In this document: positions 23,642 to 37,987 of the stretch, piece after piece
How positions within the stretch are numbered: the first letter of the stretch is position 1
Layout: each line of letters opens with the position of its first letter
Source: Unio delphinus
Taxonomy: Eukaryota > Mollusca > Bivalvia > Unionida > Unionidae
DNA length: 64,000 bases
NCBI GenBank assembly: GCA_029339505.1
Contig: JAQISU010000189.1
Span: forward strand, 1,612,001 to 1,676,000
Direction of reading: 5' to 3'
Position numbers and translations under genes: made by a program
The notes under the pieces: generated by a model
What the model saw: only the letters and a program-made list of their open reading frames with translations
What the model was told of the DNA's origin: nothing
Databases searched by the model: none

Positions 23642-26600
23642 AACTTCTGTAAGCGCTATTTACTAGATAGCTTATTAAAGAACTTCTGTACGAGCTATTT
23701 GAAAGATAGCTTATTAAAGAACTTCTGTACGAGCTATTTGAAAGATAGCTTATTAAAGAACTTCTGTACGAGCTATTTGAAAGATAGCTTATTAAAGAAC
23801 TTCTGTACGAGCTATTTGAAAGATAGCTTATTAAAGAACTTCTGTACGAGCTATTTGAAAGATAGCTTATTAAAGAACTTCTGTACGAGCTATTTGAAAG
23901 ATAGCTTATTAAAGAACTTCTGTACGAGCTATTTGAAAGATAGCTTATTAAAGAACTTCTGTACGAGCTATTTGAAAGATAGCTTATTAAAGAACTTCTG
24001 TACGAGCTATTTGAAAGATAGCTTATTAAAGAACTTCTGTACGAGCTATTTGAAAGATAGCTTATTAAAGAACTTCTGTACGAGCTATTTGAAAGATAGC
24101 TTATTAAAGAACTTCTGTACGAGCTATTTGAAAGATAGCTTATTAAAGAACTTCTGTACGAGCTATTTGAAAGATAGCTTATTAAAGAACTTCTGTACGA
24201 GCTATTTGAAAGATAGCTTATTAAAGAACTTCTGTACGAGCTATTTGAAAGATAGCTTATTAAAGAACTTCTGTACGAGCTATTTGAAAGATAGCTTATT
24301 AAAGAACTTCTGTACGAGCTATTTGAAAGATAGCTTATTAAAGAACTTCTGTACGAGCTATTTGAAAGATAGCTTATTAAAGAACTTCTGTACGAGCTAT
24401 TTGAAAGATAGCTTATTAAAGAACTTCTGTACGAGCTATTTGAAAGATAGCTTATTAAAGAACTTCTGTACGAGCTATTTGAAAGATAGCTTATTAAAGA
24501 ACTTCTGTACGAGCTATTTGAAAGATAGCTTATTAAAGAACTTCTGTACGAGCTATTTGAAAGATAGCTTATTAAAGAACTTCTGTACGAGCTATTTGAA
24601 AGATAGCTTATTAAAGAACTTCTGTACGAGCTATTTGAAAGATAGCTTATTAAAGAACTTCTGTAAGAGCTATTTGAAAGATAGCTTATTAAAGAACTTC
24701 TGTACGAGCTATTTGAAAGATAGCTTATTAAAGAACTTCTGTACGAGCTATTTGAAAGATAGCTTATTAAAGAACTTCTGTACGAGCTATTTGAAAGATA
24801 GCTTATTAAAGAACTTCTGTACGAGCTATTTGAAAGATAGCTTATTAAAGAACTTCTGTACGAGCTATTTGAAAGATAGCTTATTAAAGAACTTCTGTAC
24901 GAGCTATTTGAAAGATAGCTTATTAAAGAACTTCTGTACGAGCTATTTGAAAGATAGCTTATTAAAGAACTTCTGTACGAGCTATTTGAAAGATAGCTTA
25001 TTAAAGAACTTCTGTACGAGCTATTTGAAAGATAGCTTATTAAAGAACTTCTGTACGAGCTATTTGAAAGATAGCTTATTAAAGAACTTCTGTACGAGCT
25101 ATTTGAAAGATAGCTTATTAAAGAACTTCTGTACGAGCTATTTGAAAGATAGCTTATTAAAGAACTTCTGTACGAGCTATTTGAAAGATAGCTTATTAAA
25201 GAACTTCTGTACGAGCTATTTGAAAGATAGCTTATTAAAGAACTTCTGTACGAGCTATTTGAAAGATAGCTTATTAAAGAACTTCTGTACGAGCTATTTG
25301 AAAGATAGCTTATTAAAGAACTTCTGTACGAGCTATTTGAAAGATAGCTTATTAAAGAACTTCTGTACGAGCTATTTGAAAGATAGCTTATTAAAGAACT
25401 TCTGTACGAGCTATTTGAAAGATAGCTTATTAAAGAACTTCTGTACGAGCTATTTGAAAGATAGCTTATTAAAGAACTTCTGTACGAGCTATTTGAAAGA
25501 TAGCTTATTAAAGAACTTCTGTACGAGCTATTTGAAAGATAGCTTATTAAAGAACTTCTGTACGAGCTATTTGAAAGATAGCTTATTAAAGAACTTCTGT
25601 ACGAGCTATTTGAAAGATAGCTTATTAAAGAACTTCTGTACGAGCTATTTGAAAGATAGCTTATTAAAGAACTTCTGTACGAGCTATTTGAAAGATAGCT
25701 TATTAAAGAACTTCTGTACGAGCTATTTGAAAGATAGCTTATTAAAGAACTTCTGTACGAGCTATTTGAAAGATAGCTTATTAAAGAACTTCTGTACGAG
25801 CTATTTGAAAGATAGCTTATTAAAGAACTTCTGTACGAGCTATTTGAAAGATAGCTTATTAAAGAACTTCTGTACGAGCTATTTGAAAGATAGCTTATTA
25901 AAGAACTTCTGTACGAGCTATTTGAAAGATAGCTTATTAAAGAACTTCTGTACGAGCTATTTGAAAGATAGCTTATTAAAGAACTTCTGTACGAGCTATT
26001 TGAAAGATAGCTTATTAAAGAACTTCTGTACGAGCTATTTGAAAGATAGCTTATTAAAGAACTTCTGTACGAGCTATTTGAAAGATAGCTTATTAAAGAA
26101 CTTCTGTAAGAGCTATTTGAAAGATAGCTTATTAAAGAACTTCTGTACGAGCTATTTGAAAGATAGCTTATTAAAGAACTTCTGTACGAGCTATTTGAAA
26201 GATAGCTTATTAAAGAACTTCTGTACGAGCTATTTGAAAGATAGCTTATTAAAGAACTTCTGTACGAGCTATTTGAAAGATAGCTTATTAAAGAACTTCT
26301 GTACGAGCTATTTGAAAGATAGCTTATTAAAGAACTTCTGTACGAGCTATTTGAAAGATAGCTTATTAAAGAACTTCTGTACGAGCTATTTGAAAGATAG
26401 CTTATTAAAGAACTTCTGTAAGAGCTATTTGAAAGATAGCTTATTAAAGAACTTCTGTACGAGCTATTTGAAAGATAGCTTATTAAAGAACTTCTGTACG
26501 AGCTATTTGAAAGATAGCTTATTAAAGAACTTCTGTACGAGCTATTTGAAAGATAGCTTATTAAAGAACTTCTGTACGAGCTATTTGAAAGATAGCTTAT

Positions 26601-26644
26601 TAAAGAACTTCTGTACGAGCTATTTGAAAGATAGCTTATTAAAG
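23642..26644. repeat. 39-bp satellite, 77 near-identical tandem units
   Basis: Units start every 39 bases from 23642 to 26606 (77 periods exactly). Apart from the first unit, which keeps gtaagcg and atttactag, all units read gtacgag in the variable position except units starting at 24656, 26099 and 26411, which read gtaagag. Each unit contains the hairpin AGCTAT-ttgaaag-ATAGCT. Because 39 is divisible by three, one frame stays open for 1,015 codons, but this follows from the repeat and is not evidence of a protein. The homogeneity implies recent amplification or gene-conversion-like turnover. It lies in the last intron of the RBM24-like gene. Confidence 0.97.
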
Positions 26645-27020
26645 AACTTCTGTAAGAGCTATTTGCTAGACAGCTTAATAAAGAACGTCTTCGGATGTCT
26701 AATATTTTCTCTGATTGTTATTTCTTTATTTTTAGAACTTGTGTAAGCGCTATTTGCTAGATAGTTTGTTAAAGAACTTCTTCGGACGTCTAATACTTTC
26801 TATTGTAGCTATGTCTTTGTATTTTGAACTCCTAGAAATGGCATTGTCTAGATAGCATGTTAAAGAAATTCTTAGCAAGTCCAATACTTTCTGTTGTTTC
26901 TCTTAGAAGTTCACCACATGCCATGGTTCAGATAGTATGCAAAAGAATTTCTTAGAAAGTCTAAGATTCTCTATTGTTGTTCTGTCTTTGTCTTTGAAAT
27001 TCCTGGCAATGTCTTTTGCT
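26645..27020. repeat. 91-bp ancestral units flanking the satellite, right side
   Basis: Units start at 26645, 26736 and 26827, exactly 91 bases apart, then about 26909 with a shorter spacing. Divergence increases away from the array. The first carries the gtaagag variant, linking the satellite to the ancestral gtaagcg form. Confidence 0.88.
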
Positions 27021-28146
27021 TCAACTCAGTATTATCCCTGTCGGAACTGGCGATAAAAATCTTTAGGATGTATGTAAAGATGGTTTTTTCAGAAGTCATC
27101 ACGCCTGGTTGGTGAAGAAAGCTTATTATTTGATATATATCCGAGTAATCCGTTCATCTCATGCCGTGCAATGACCCACTCCCTGGCCAAGATGTATTTG
27201 AGATCATTTTCCTAATGTTCTAGAGTGGTGAGTGTGTTTAAAGATTTGGTCATGGTTTATGCAATATTTTACTCACATGCTTGATTCATCCTTGACAACA
27301 TTATCGAGTTCGCACTCAGACAAACACAACACGCAATGTGGAGTAACTCGGTCAACACGCTACAAAGTGTCTTCGACAGAAAAAAAAAATGTTTACGAAT
27401 TGCTTGAAAAAAAGCAAAGAAAGAAAAATGCTTAATTACTATATTTCGTGCTCAGAGTAAAAAGTAAATGTGGATTTTGGAATTTACTGTCTTTGTGCTT
27501 CTCACGAAAAAGCTTTAAATATTTTTTGTGCTTTGACGCAAAATTTTACACATCAAAATTTGAACAATTATAATAAAAATTCCAGTGTCAGATGGAACTA
27601 AGTCTGGAACCTGTTTTAGTTGAACGGATTTTCACGTTAACCGGAAATTCATCTAAAAAGTTTCATGTATCGTATATTTACTTTTCCGTGCATCCGGGCA
27701 TTCTTACTAAACTTACTTTTATTTACACTGTAACCATGCTTCTGAAGAATCGATACAACTTGGCTAAAAATATTTGCGTTGATATTATATGATAAACAGA
27801 CTCTTTGATCAATATTTTCCCGAGGTCTTATGTGAATACGTCTGTCATCATCTGACATGATTGGGTCTTTTCAGGGCTGAACTGTTTAATCTTTCAACAT
27901 GACATAAAAAGATACTCGTGTTGGCCACAAATTCCAACACATACACAGTTCTTCTTTCATACGCATATGTGGATCCAGTAGTTAAAGCGTATACGATACA
28001 TAATTATACAATATCGTATTTAACGACCCAGTATATATTGATTTTTTTTTCTGATAGAATTATGACACAATGAAAGCGCCTATGGTCTCGTAAGATTAAA
28101 ATGTATATCGTCTTACATTTGTGATCGGCTGTATATCTGCACGAGA

Positions 28147-28150
<4 letters not shown>

Positions 28151-28231
<81 letters not shown>
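28151..28231. repeat. (GA)n microsatellite
   Basis: A perfect 81-bp GA run. Confidence 0.97.
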
Positions 28232-28233
<2 letters not shown>

Positions 28234-29502
28234 ATGTGAAATATTGTTGAAAGACCTTATGGTCACCTGCTAGAGAAGCCTTAATGTTGTTGCTTAGAAA
28301 CACAAAACAAGTGAATGATATACGGAACATATTACTTACTATGAACGAGTTAGATATGGCGTAAGAATTTAGAAGCCGTCAGGACAAATTTCACAGACTA
28401 AACGTAATTAAACATATTCAATTTTATAAAGAGTTGTTGATATAGCTCAAGAATTTTTAAACTTGCCTGAACTTGTCTTATATGTTGAAAACTTATTTTT
28501 GATGGGGTTAGCTACAAGCTGGTAATTGTACGTTTGATGCGTGAACGTCCTTCTCTTTCATGCTTTATCCTGGTCTCATATGTATGGCAATGGATATAAT
28601 GGATAAATTGGTCGGAAGGTAGGAAAAACTAAGTTAAAATTGGACATTCATTTTGCTTAGGAACTTGCAGCGTTTCTAACCGGAATGCTCTAAACGTGTT
28701 ACACCTTTAACTCCTTTTTATATATTACATAGCATGTATTTTGTCTTCAAGAAAATTCTTATTTTAATAGAAAGTGCTTAGTTCTTAAATGAAACCTTCT
28801 GAGTCAATTTTAAGATAATTACAACATTTTAATCAATATTTCACCTTGAAAAGCGTAAGCGATTAAATCATTTCAGTCATAAGTATTTAGCCTCTTTCTA
28901 ATACGCATTATGCATCAAAGTCGTGTAGTAAATGTACCTATAAAACCAAGCCTGACCCTAATGGGCGCCTTGCCGGCATCCAATTACTACAAAATATGGC
29001 TTCAATTTCCCGCTTAATTCGTTTCTTCATTAAAACGATGTCCATTTCACGTTTGAACAACCTCGTCCCAACTTCCGTTTAACCGACGGCTGTATCCGAG
29101 TGTGTAATGGTCCGCTTTGGATATTACGCATGAACGCAATGAACAATCACAAACAATGAACTATCACGCAACATCTAACATCATATAATTTATAGAACGT
29201 GGAAGAAACAATTGATCTATCAACAGAACGTAGATGGCATATGTTAGTGAAATATTCATGCGATGAAATACACGATGCACTTGTATGAAATAACTTTTTG
29301 GGCTTATACGACTTACCCCCCTTCGCTAAAACGTCCTACATCGTTATTTGGCTTATTTTATACAACTATTTTGGTGCTGACAAAAATATGTTTTTAATGA
29401 AAGTGTATTGTGGATCTGATTTGCTGACCATATACAGTAAATAACTTACATTGCTGAGTAATACGTACCGTCTTGAGTGGTGACGGGAAAGATAGTGAGA
29501 GT

Positions 29503-29504
<2 letters not shown>

Positions 29505-29593
<89 letters not shown>
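29505..29593. repeat. (TA)n microsatellite
   Basis: A perfect 89-bp TA run. Confidence 0.97.
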
Positions 29594-29598
<5 letters not shown>

Positions 29599-32150
29599 CC
29601 ATTTGTCATCGAGCATGACACCAAAATCTGACAAAAATATTACTCGTGAAGTCATACTTTTTTCTGAGTCTTTAAATTTGGAACAAATTATTATTGGTGA
29701 AGCTGGTACCATATTTGTATGAATATTAATTGAAATTTATTTTATTTCTTAAATCCACAACTACACCATTAGCTTTGAGTACATGCAATCTGCTACATTG
29801 TTTATATCACCTATTCTGTGCATGGACAAATTGTTTTATTTTGAACCCTTGTTTTTAACTTCTTTTCATTGATTTTGATTAAGTTGGATTTTTTTGTGCT
29901 CATTTATCTTCAGTCACATTACGAGTGCTTGTAATACTTTTTTTCCGTTGTATAAGAAACATTTTTGAATCGGAACAAAAGTTTTTATTTGAATGTGTGC
30001 ATGTAATGTCTACGAAATTTTAAAACCTCCAGTCAAAGGTTAAAGATCATTATGATAGCCTGTTAAAAACTGCATTCCTCTCCATTATCTAGCAGACTGG
30101 GTGGAGAGAGATGGCTGTTTTTAGACTGCAACCCATCACCCACAACTTACAGACATAGAACAGTCTGACTTGAGTGTAAAAAGAAGACTGGTATATGGAT
30201 TTATTTTTGAGAAAAAAAGCTATGTTTCACTGGCATTTATAACTATATCTGACTGACAGATTGAAATGAAATCCCAATAAAAACAAGCTGTTATCGGTGA
30301 ATGAGTTTACATGCGTTTAAAGCAACGGTGTATCGTGTTGGAACTGTATCGGGTGTTAGGCATCACATTAATTTAAACAACCAGGCAAATGAATATGAAC
30401 GTTCTAAAAATTCAAGTAATTCCACTTTAAATTGGGATTTCATCGTAATACACATGCTGGGAGAGTGGCTTAAATACAGCAGGAAAATGGCGCCAATTAG
30501 TGTTTACTAGGGTTTTTGAATCAATGATTTGCCATGACGTCAAGCAAATGTAGCATATACTTGTTTAATTGAACATGTGCATTTTTGTGTCACTGATACA
30601 GATATGAAACTGTAAAGCCTATACTGTAAGTATTAGTTTGTGCATTCGGTAATACAACCGAATCAATTTACAGCGGTACCTTCAGCAAAAGGCTTTTGTC
30701 TATATCGACACAAAAAAAAAAAAGACACGTTCGATGGACTTCCTTCTTGGCTTTGATAATCTAACGTGAACTGGAACTTTACACGTCTTAGCTTTTCCCT
30801 TAGCATTCTACTGGCCCAATCGAATCTGACGTGAAAGGCTTGTATAAATAGCAGGATGAGTTTTAACAACTATTCAACGTCATAAGAAAACGCAATAAAC
30901 TTGGCACAATGTCTTCGTGAAGAAAGCAAGTACTCTAAATTTGTAAGATGCTTTTACCGTTATATCTTTTGTGATCTCTTTTAGGAAAGAAATACGACAT
31001 TCGTTATTAATTGTTGATGACATCACCTCAGAAGTTTGTACCTCTTTTTCTGGGCTGTTAACACAAAATGAGCTGTGATTCATAGTTAAGACATCTCATC
31101 ATTCTTTCTTCCTGTTCAAAACTCATTTTTTCGAGAATAAAATAAGAAGCTTATAAAGTCTCCAGAGAATTTAGCGACATGTATTATGCAAACTGTAGGT
31201 AACTTTTCTTTATTCTTTCCTATTCATTGCAATGTTGCCTCAGAAAATCTCCAGCCATTTTGTTTGCAATGTATTGTACAACAGGCAAATAAAAACTAAA
31301 TTCATGTGAGAAAGGTAAAAGGCAAGGTATTGAGGCGATAAGGGGGTTTATGTAGACGGCAAACAACTATTTCCTTCTCCAGATAATATGTTTGACTTTT
31401 ACAATAAGTCTGTTTTATATTTGAAAGACCGTTGCGAGGTTTGTATACACACAAGTAAAGAGGAATTGATTGGGGCAGTTGAATAAAAGACAAACATATG
31501 AAGAAAAGCAAAGTTACTCTAGTTCAAAAGGACTGGAAGAGTCACAGATGGTATTATTAGGTGTGCCTAGACGGTCTTTCTTGGAGAGTTTAGAAACAAA
31601 TAACATACGCGGTGTAGAGAAGGTTTGGAATTCGAGCCAAACAACGGTAAAGGTCACATAGCATTACAGGATTCATCCTGTCTGACAATACATTTAATTT
31701 TATTCCATATTCTCCAGCTGTTTCCGTAATAAAGTTGAACACCAGCTGCTGTTGCTGCCCATTCTAACGTAGACCTATAATATAGTTATAAAGTCCTTTC
31801 TTATTTGTTCCATGAACACACGATTGGTCTAATCTTTATTAAAAAAATTTTATTAACGTTTCTGTTGTCGACTGGCAAGTTTGTTTTAATTTTCTGTATG
31901 CATATATTACTATTATAGTAATATTAGTATATGTTACTATTTTAGGCATTGTTCATGGTAATGATTAACGCAACATTTTGTATCTTTCATAACAGGGAAT
32001 ACACAAGAATGTTTATATCCTACTACGTCAAAGCGAAAGGGCAAGAAGTTTTTCTAAATAGCTACGGATTATTGTCAAATATGGACGTGACCATTTTTAT
32101 GCTACTCTGTACACTGTAACTCTGTCCAATAGTTTTAATTATTTATTTAT

Positions 32151-32192
32151 TATGTATGTATGTATGTATGTATGTATGTATGTATGTATGTA

Positions 32193-32239
<47 letters not shown>
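32151..32239. repeat. (TATG)n(TG)n compound microsatellite
   Basis: TATG to about 32198, then TG to 32239. The same compound order occurs at 51537-51641. Confidence 0.96.
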
Positions 32240-32241
<2 letters not shown>

Positions 32242-33718
32242 TGGGGGGATGGTTGGTTGTTGTATTATTTAAATCAATTTGTAATCTTTCAAAGTACCTA
32301 TATTTTATATCTAACTTTATCTGAAGCACACGGAAGCAAACTGCATCTGAAATAGGTAGATTTTGACCAAGCACCAATATGTATAGACGTGTTTATGCAG
32401 TGGCTTGCAAGCATGTATTCGAATTTAGAAACATGCCTTTATTACAGAAAGGATCATGGTGACTTTGCACCCATTTGGAATACATCATTAATCATCGTAT
32501 TCAGCAGTATCTAGATATAACACTCGTAAACATATCCAGAAATCTGACGAACAATTAGTCTTCACCTGGCCTTATTATAGTGTATGGCCATTACATCGTC
32601 TAGATCTAATTATGTTTCCTAAATGGTAATTGGAAAGTTGTTTCGCAGACCCTTGACTGGTAAATGACCCAGATAATAGAAAATGAACACAGCCTTTGTG
32701 AGTTTTATAATGATATAAAGGAATTCGATTGGTGAACCATTCTAAACACAGGTAATTTGTAGATTGATCTTCGACCTATAGAACCTGATTTTGAGTTCAT
32801 TAACACTGTAATTCAGATGGTTAATCAGTCTACTACCCCGTCAAATACAATATTAATATAATTTGTTTAGATGATTTATTTTTGTAGTACATGATTCATT
32901 TTGTATTGGTATGATTACAGTCTAAGCGATGCCGCAATTTCACACCTCACTGAAACATGGGCGAAGATCCGTATCAATAAAATTTTTATAGTAAATTGCC
33001 AAATATCTTGTCTGCATCTTCTTTGCATAGTAGGATTCATAAGTACAATTTATCACCCAAACAAATTGCTTCGAAATAAATTCGTAAACCAGAAGGCAAC
33101 CGTAGTAATATCTCGGCTATATGATAAAACGATTAAGTACGGGACTAGATCGCTTAAGAGCATATGCGGAGAACCCTTCTATTTACATAAAAGAATTATG
33201 GAAAATAGTTGAAGAATTCAATTTGGGATTAGCATGGAGTTGATTCAAACGCACTTAAACTTTAGAAATGTCATGAGGTTACAAACGGGGGTGGGACAAC
33301 TCCAATAAAGACTAGAGCGCATGTCCAAACAGAGGCATCGTTCAAAGAATTGGATATGCCTTTATTATTTAAGCTGCATTAATTTCATTTTGTATATTAA
33401 GAGGTTATTTATTTAATTTAATTAATTTTAAAAAATACCATCTTCTAAACTTTTCTTTATATTTACCAAGGCATGGGAAACTAAGCCGCTCATGTTTTGA
33501 CTGCTCATAATATTTACATTACATAAGTATTGATTTCCCTTATTGATCAGAAAGCTCTTCGATCTCCTCTTTATTTGTTATTTATATTTCTTTATTTGTT
33601 CATATACGTATGTTGAGGCTTTTAATACCCTGAAGTTTCTTTGATTTTGGTTCATTCACAGACAGAAAGATTTCAAATTTGTATTCAATTATAAAGGTGA
33701 AAAAGAGAACATTGTCTT

Positions 33719-33804
33719 AATTAGATTGATGTAATTAGATTAATTAGATTGATGTAATTAGATTAATTAGATTGATGTAATTAGATTAATTAGATTGATG
33801 TAAT
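33719..33804. repeat. 23-bp tandem repeat, 3.7 copies
   Basis: Ttagattgatgtaattagat plus taa recurs at 33721, 33744, 33767 and 33790 without change. Confidence 0.92.
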
Positions 33805-34047
33805 GTTTCGTGCAATATTTCACACACGTGTCCTCTTTTTTCTTGTTAGGTACTCAAAGTTTATGTTTTTGGTTTTTGCTAACTGAAAGTTTGTTAAATA
33901 AACAAAATGATTGTAAACAAATACCAGCTTAAGAAATAATAATAGAGTATTACATACAGGAATCTAGCAGTAATAATATAAACATTCCCAGCTGTGTTGT
34001 CAAACAGTATAAGCGATCTAGATTACAATGCAATCCATTTGCTATAG

Positions 34048-34076
34048 AATAATAATAATAATAATAATAATACTAA

Positions 34077-34117
<41 letters not shown>

Positions 34118-34215
34118 TCAACAACAACAACAACAATAATAATAATAATAATAACAATAATAACAATAATAATAATAACAACAACAATAATAATAATAAT
34201 AACAACAACAACAAC

Positions 34216-34280
<65 letters not shown>

Positions 34281-34286
34281 CAATAA
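34048..34286. repeat. (AAT)n microsatellite with AAC blocks
   Basis: About 239 bp of AAT with AAC clusters near 34119, 34155, 34181 and 34201. Confidence 0.96.
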
Positions 34287-35127
34287 GATGTGCATGTATT
34301 TACGTATTCAGTTCGTCGGTATAAAGACTGAAATCAAACAAATGAAAAACTTAACTTTTCGTTGAATATCTGTATTATGCTAATGCATTTTAAGTCGAAG
34401 TTTGGATATTATCTGTGTTCATCGTGCATCGTCTACTGTTGAATTTAAAGTCGGATTTTTTAAAATAATTTATGTTCATCCGGCATCGTCTACTATTGCA
34501 TTGAATAATGACACTTGCAAACAAATGATATCAAATATTACATATGAAAATTTACTTCGTAAAATAAATATAAATTGATAATAAATATTCAAGAAGGAAA
34601 TGACAAATTTTATTATCATCAAGCCCAGATTTAAGCTGTCTGAATTCGTGATTATCTACAGTCATGGTTTAGAGCAGGTTTAATCGTCGTGAAGGGGTCT
34701 TTGCCATACGATTATGGACTGTATTAAAATTAATTAGTTGTGGGCAATAGGGTTGAATCGCATCGAAGATAAGGCTTAAAAATTCGACAATTTAGCACGT
34801 TTAGTAGGTCCCTCAAATCTTAAGGCAAACAAGGGATCAGTTATATTGGGTTCGGCCCCAGGTCGGTATTTTCCAGTTTCCAATCGTTAACACACCATGA
34901 GGTGCAATCTCATTAAACTTTCTGTTTGAATTACAATTCGAATGTGCTGATATTCTAATCTTTTTGGACAGCTTTCCATGTATATAGTTAACTAAACGTA
35001 ATTACTTTTATCTTCACTCAAATTATAAAATAAAAGAAATTGAGAATACCCTCTCCTTCTCCCCACCTCCATCTGTAAGCTTTTACATATTTCTATATTT
35101 TCTGATTTCCTATCACTTCCATTTCCA

Positions 35128-35130
35128 TTA

Positions 35131-35203
<73 letters not shown>
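35128..35203. repeat. (ATT)n microsatellite
   Basis: A perfect run of about 76 bp. Confidence 0.96.
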
Positions 35204-36091
35204 TAAGAAACTTCATAAATCCATATTAAAACATCTTTGGCTATTGAATTTTGAGTAAAAAATATTTACTGGAAGGTACTTCAAGTTTCGAAAACTTGTT
35301 GCCCTACTCTTTTGCAGTGCTTACTGTGCTCGAATATGTTTTAAGGAAAATGCTTTCATATATGTGAATGTCGAAATTTTATGATGCATTTTACACACTT
35401 CAAAGTTCGAGCTATCTGACGCGTAGTAGAGAAATTGCTTCTAACAGATAGCACAATATTTCATGCCAGAAGTTTAGTATTCCCTCATGAAATATTTTCA
35501 TACAAAACTTATCAGAGTTAGATAAAGAAACACAGCAGCCTACGCCGAGGCACCGTCAATTTGATGACGTTGCTATTAAATTATGCAACTTCCGGTATAG
35601 AAACAACTCACTTGAGATTCCTTTAATTGCCGTGATAAGCGTTTTATTTTGAAAATAATTTTTGTTTTAGACAGACACGTGTCATTAAGCAATATATGAT
35701 AAAAATGACGACAAATCTCCTCCATTCCTGTCTGAAATTAATGCAGAGAGGCATCATCTGAAATGCTTCAACATTTGAAGTGACCTATTTATCATGAATT
35801 ATGCAAAACATAAAAGGCTATAATAGAGTGAATAACACGTAGATTATTTCTTGATATGCATGTATGTTTCAAGCATGTTTGAAATGAGCACGATTCATTG
35901 TTGACGGACAGAACTGAACAAAATGTCCCTAGCAGTTAAATCCCAGTCATTGTGTATGTTCATCTTTCACCCTAATTACTTTATAAATTAATAAAACTAG
36001 TATTGACGATTAAAGTATTCTTAGAAAGCAGTAGTGTTTTTTTTTGTGTGAAGTCGTAGCCTCTATCTTACTGTCGCTGTGTCTGTCTGTC

Positions 36092-36209
<118 letters not shown>

Positions 36210-36499
36210 CTTTTTCCTATTCATTTTTAATATCAAACTGTATTACGATGCATGCACGTTTTTACTTATTACCCTGCGCCATATCAAACGTTTTTTAATG
36301 CTCCGTAGCAGCATGTATTTGTGAGTACAGTTATCATTATGAAGACATGTATCTTTATGTGTACGTTTTTGAAGCAAGTGTTTTGTTTATTTGTTTTATT
36401 TAAAATAGTAGTACTTACCAGTGTTCACACAATATTTAAGCAACGTAATTTGTTATAAATAGTTTCTCATTTTAATTAACTCTGGTATTCTATTTTCAG

Positions 36500-36785
36500 T
36501 GTTCCTCAATACATCTACCCATCCACGTTCATGGCAACTCCAAGCATGTTGGCAACTTTACCCCACTCACAGCTCTCACCGACGTCTGCCGGACAGTATA
36601 CGATTGACTACACTGCCGCTTACGGCAGCCAACTCGCCGCCGCAGGATACGAAGCATACCCATATGCCTCAACTTCCGGTCTGATTGCCCCAGCAACAGG
36701 GTACACCTATGCAGTTCCACAACAAATCGCGGCTGGACCAGCGTTTACGTACCATCCACAGCAACTACAGGAGCGTATGCAATAA
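36500..36785 (+). CDS. RBM24: RBM24-like terminal coding exon (C-terminal tail and stop)
   Basis: The acceptor ttttcag ends at 36499. The first base completes a Gly codon from the previous exon, then the frame reads VPQYIYPSTFMATPSMLATL and on to the stop TAA at 36783-36785. Family hallmarks are a YDYTAAY-like segment (IDYTAAYGSQLAAAGYEAYP), a GYTYAVPQQIAAG segment matching the GYGYAVQQPI region of vertebrate RBM24, and the ending QQLQERMQ. The tail is rich in Tyr, Ala and Pro and probably disordered; it lacks the long polyalanine runs of vertebrate RBM24. GC content is clearly above that of the surrounding intron, as expected for coding sequence. Confidence 0.93.
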
Positions 36786-37664
36786 CGCCCTCCGGTGGAA
36801 ACAAAATGGATCTGATTTGGATGAAAGCAAATTGACCAAAAGTGTTAACATATGGACGCACACATGATAACTCGAAATATAGTGACCTTATTTCAATTTC
36901 ATGTATGATATCATCGTTGTCATGGTTACGAATGATCTAAAGTGAGCACTGTAATCATCAGATGGAGAATATATGATCTCTATGCACGAATATACATAAT
37001 TATAGCATTATATTGTTATTTATATCGGAAATGGAAGACGAGGTTAAAAGTTAAGTTTATTTAAAAGAGTAGAGAGCTAACGTTTATCCTGGTATGATTG
37101 AATATTTTGAATGAAAGAATAATGACGGGTGATTGATGAATATCATAATCATTAAGATTTAATATGCAGTATATTTATTCCTGTTCAAAATGCGAATGTA
37201 TATTTTTTATCTTTCATTATTAATATTGTAACTATCCGTCCAGCTTTGATCTTATACCTTGCCGAATTATCATCAGTTCTGTATACATGACATTTCATAT
37301 CATATCCAAGATGATGAGTTGTTGTTCTTGATTCATCTCTACGCTCATGACCTTGAGTGTTCCCAACATTTCCATTTTCACCTTGGCATGACCTTGGAAG
37401 AAAACAAAATGAGGTTAAGATAGGAGGACATTTTTGACAAAAGCTGGACTTGGTGATTTGTAAATATTAGTTAGTTTAGTATACAGAATTAATGAACTGT
37501 ATATAGGTACTAATACTTAAACAAGCCATATAGTAACCAGTACCTATACAAGAGTTTGGAATATCACGTGTACATATACAGTGGTAGATGTTGACAATAA
37601 CTTATGGCTATTTAATAAGTTATTACAATAGGAATGTATTTATAGCCACTCTTCAACGAAGCTC

Positions 37665-37885
37665 ACGACTATATAGTCATTAGGATATCTAGTTAATCAC
37701 GACTATAAAATAGTTAATTAATCACGACTATAAAATAGCTAATTAATCACAACAAAATATTCATTAGAACGGCTAGTTAATCGCATCTTTATAGTTTTTA
37801 TGATAGCTAGTTAATCACAACTTTATAGTCATTATGATAGCTAGTTAGTCATGACTATATAGTCATTAGAATATCTAGTTAATGA
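37665..37885. repeat. Degenerate tandem repeat in the probable 3' UTR
   Basis: Tagttaatcacgactata and tagtcattaggatatc modules alternate six to seven times with drift. Confidence 0.8.
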
Positions 37886-37899
37886 AGTATTAATGCGAT

Positions 37900-37902
<3 letters not shown>

Positions 37903-37985
<83 letters not shown>
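37903..37985. repeat. (AT)n microsatellite in the probable 3' UTR
   Basis: A perfect run of about 83 bp. Confidence 0.96.

Positions 37986-37987
<2 letters not shown>

Noticed and set aside
23642..26644. CRISPR array
   Set aside because: Units are contiguous without spacers, and the context is eukaryotic. The same applies to the 55, 32, 29, 21 and 18 bp arrays.
23699..26746. 1,015-codon open reading frame of KDSLLKNFCTSYL repeats
   Set aside because: The frame is open only because a 39-bp satellite unit lacks stops in that frame and 39 is divisible by three. The ancestral 91-bp unit is not divisible by three, there is no non-repeat coding part, and the array lies within an intron.
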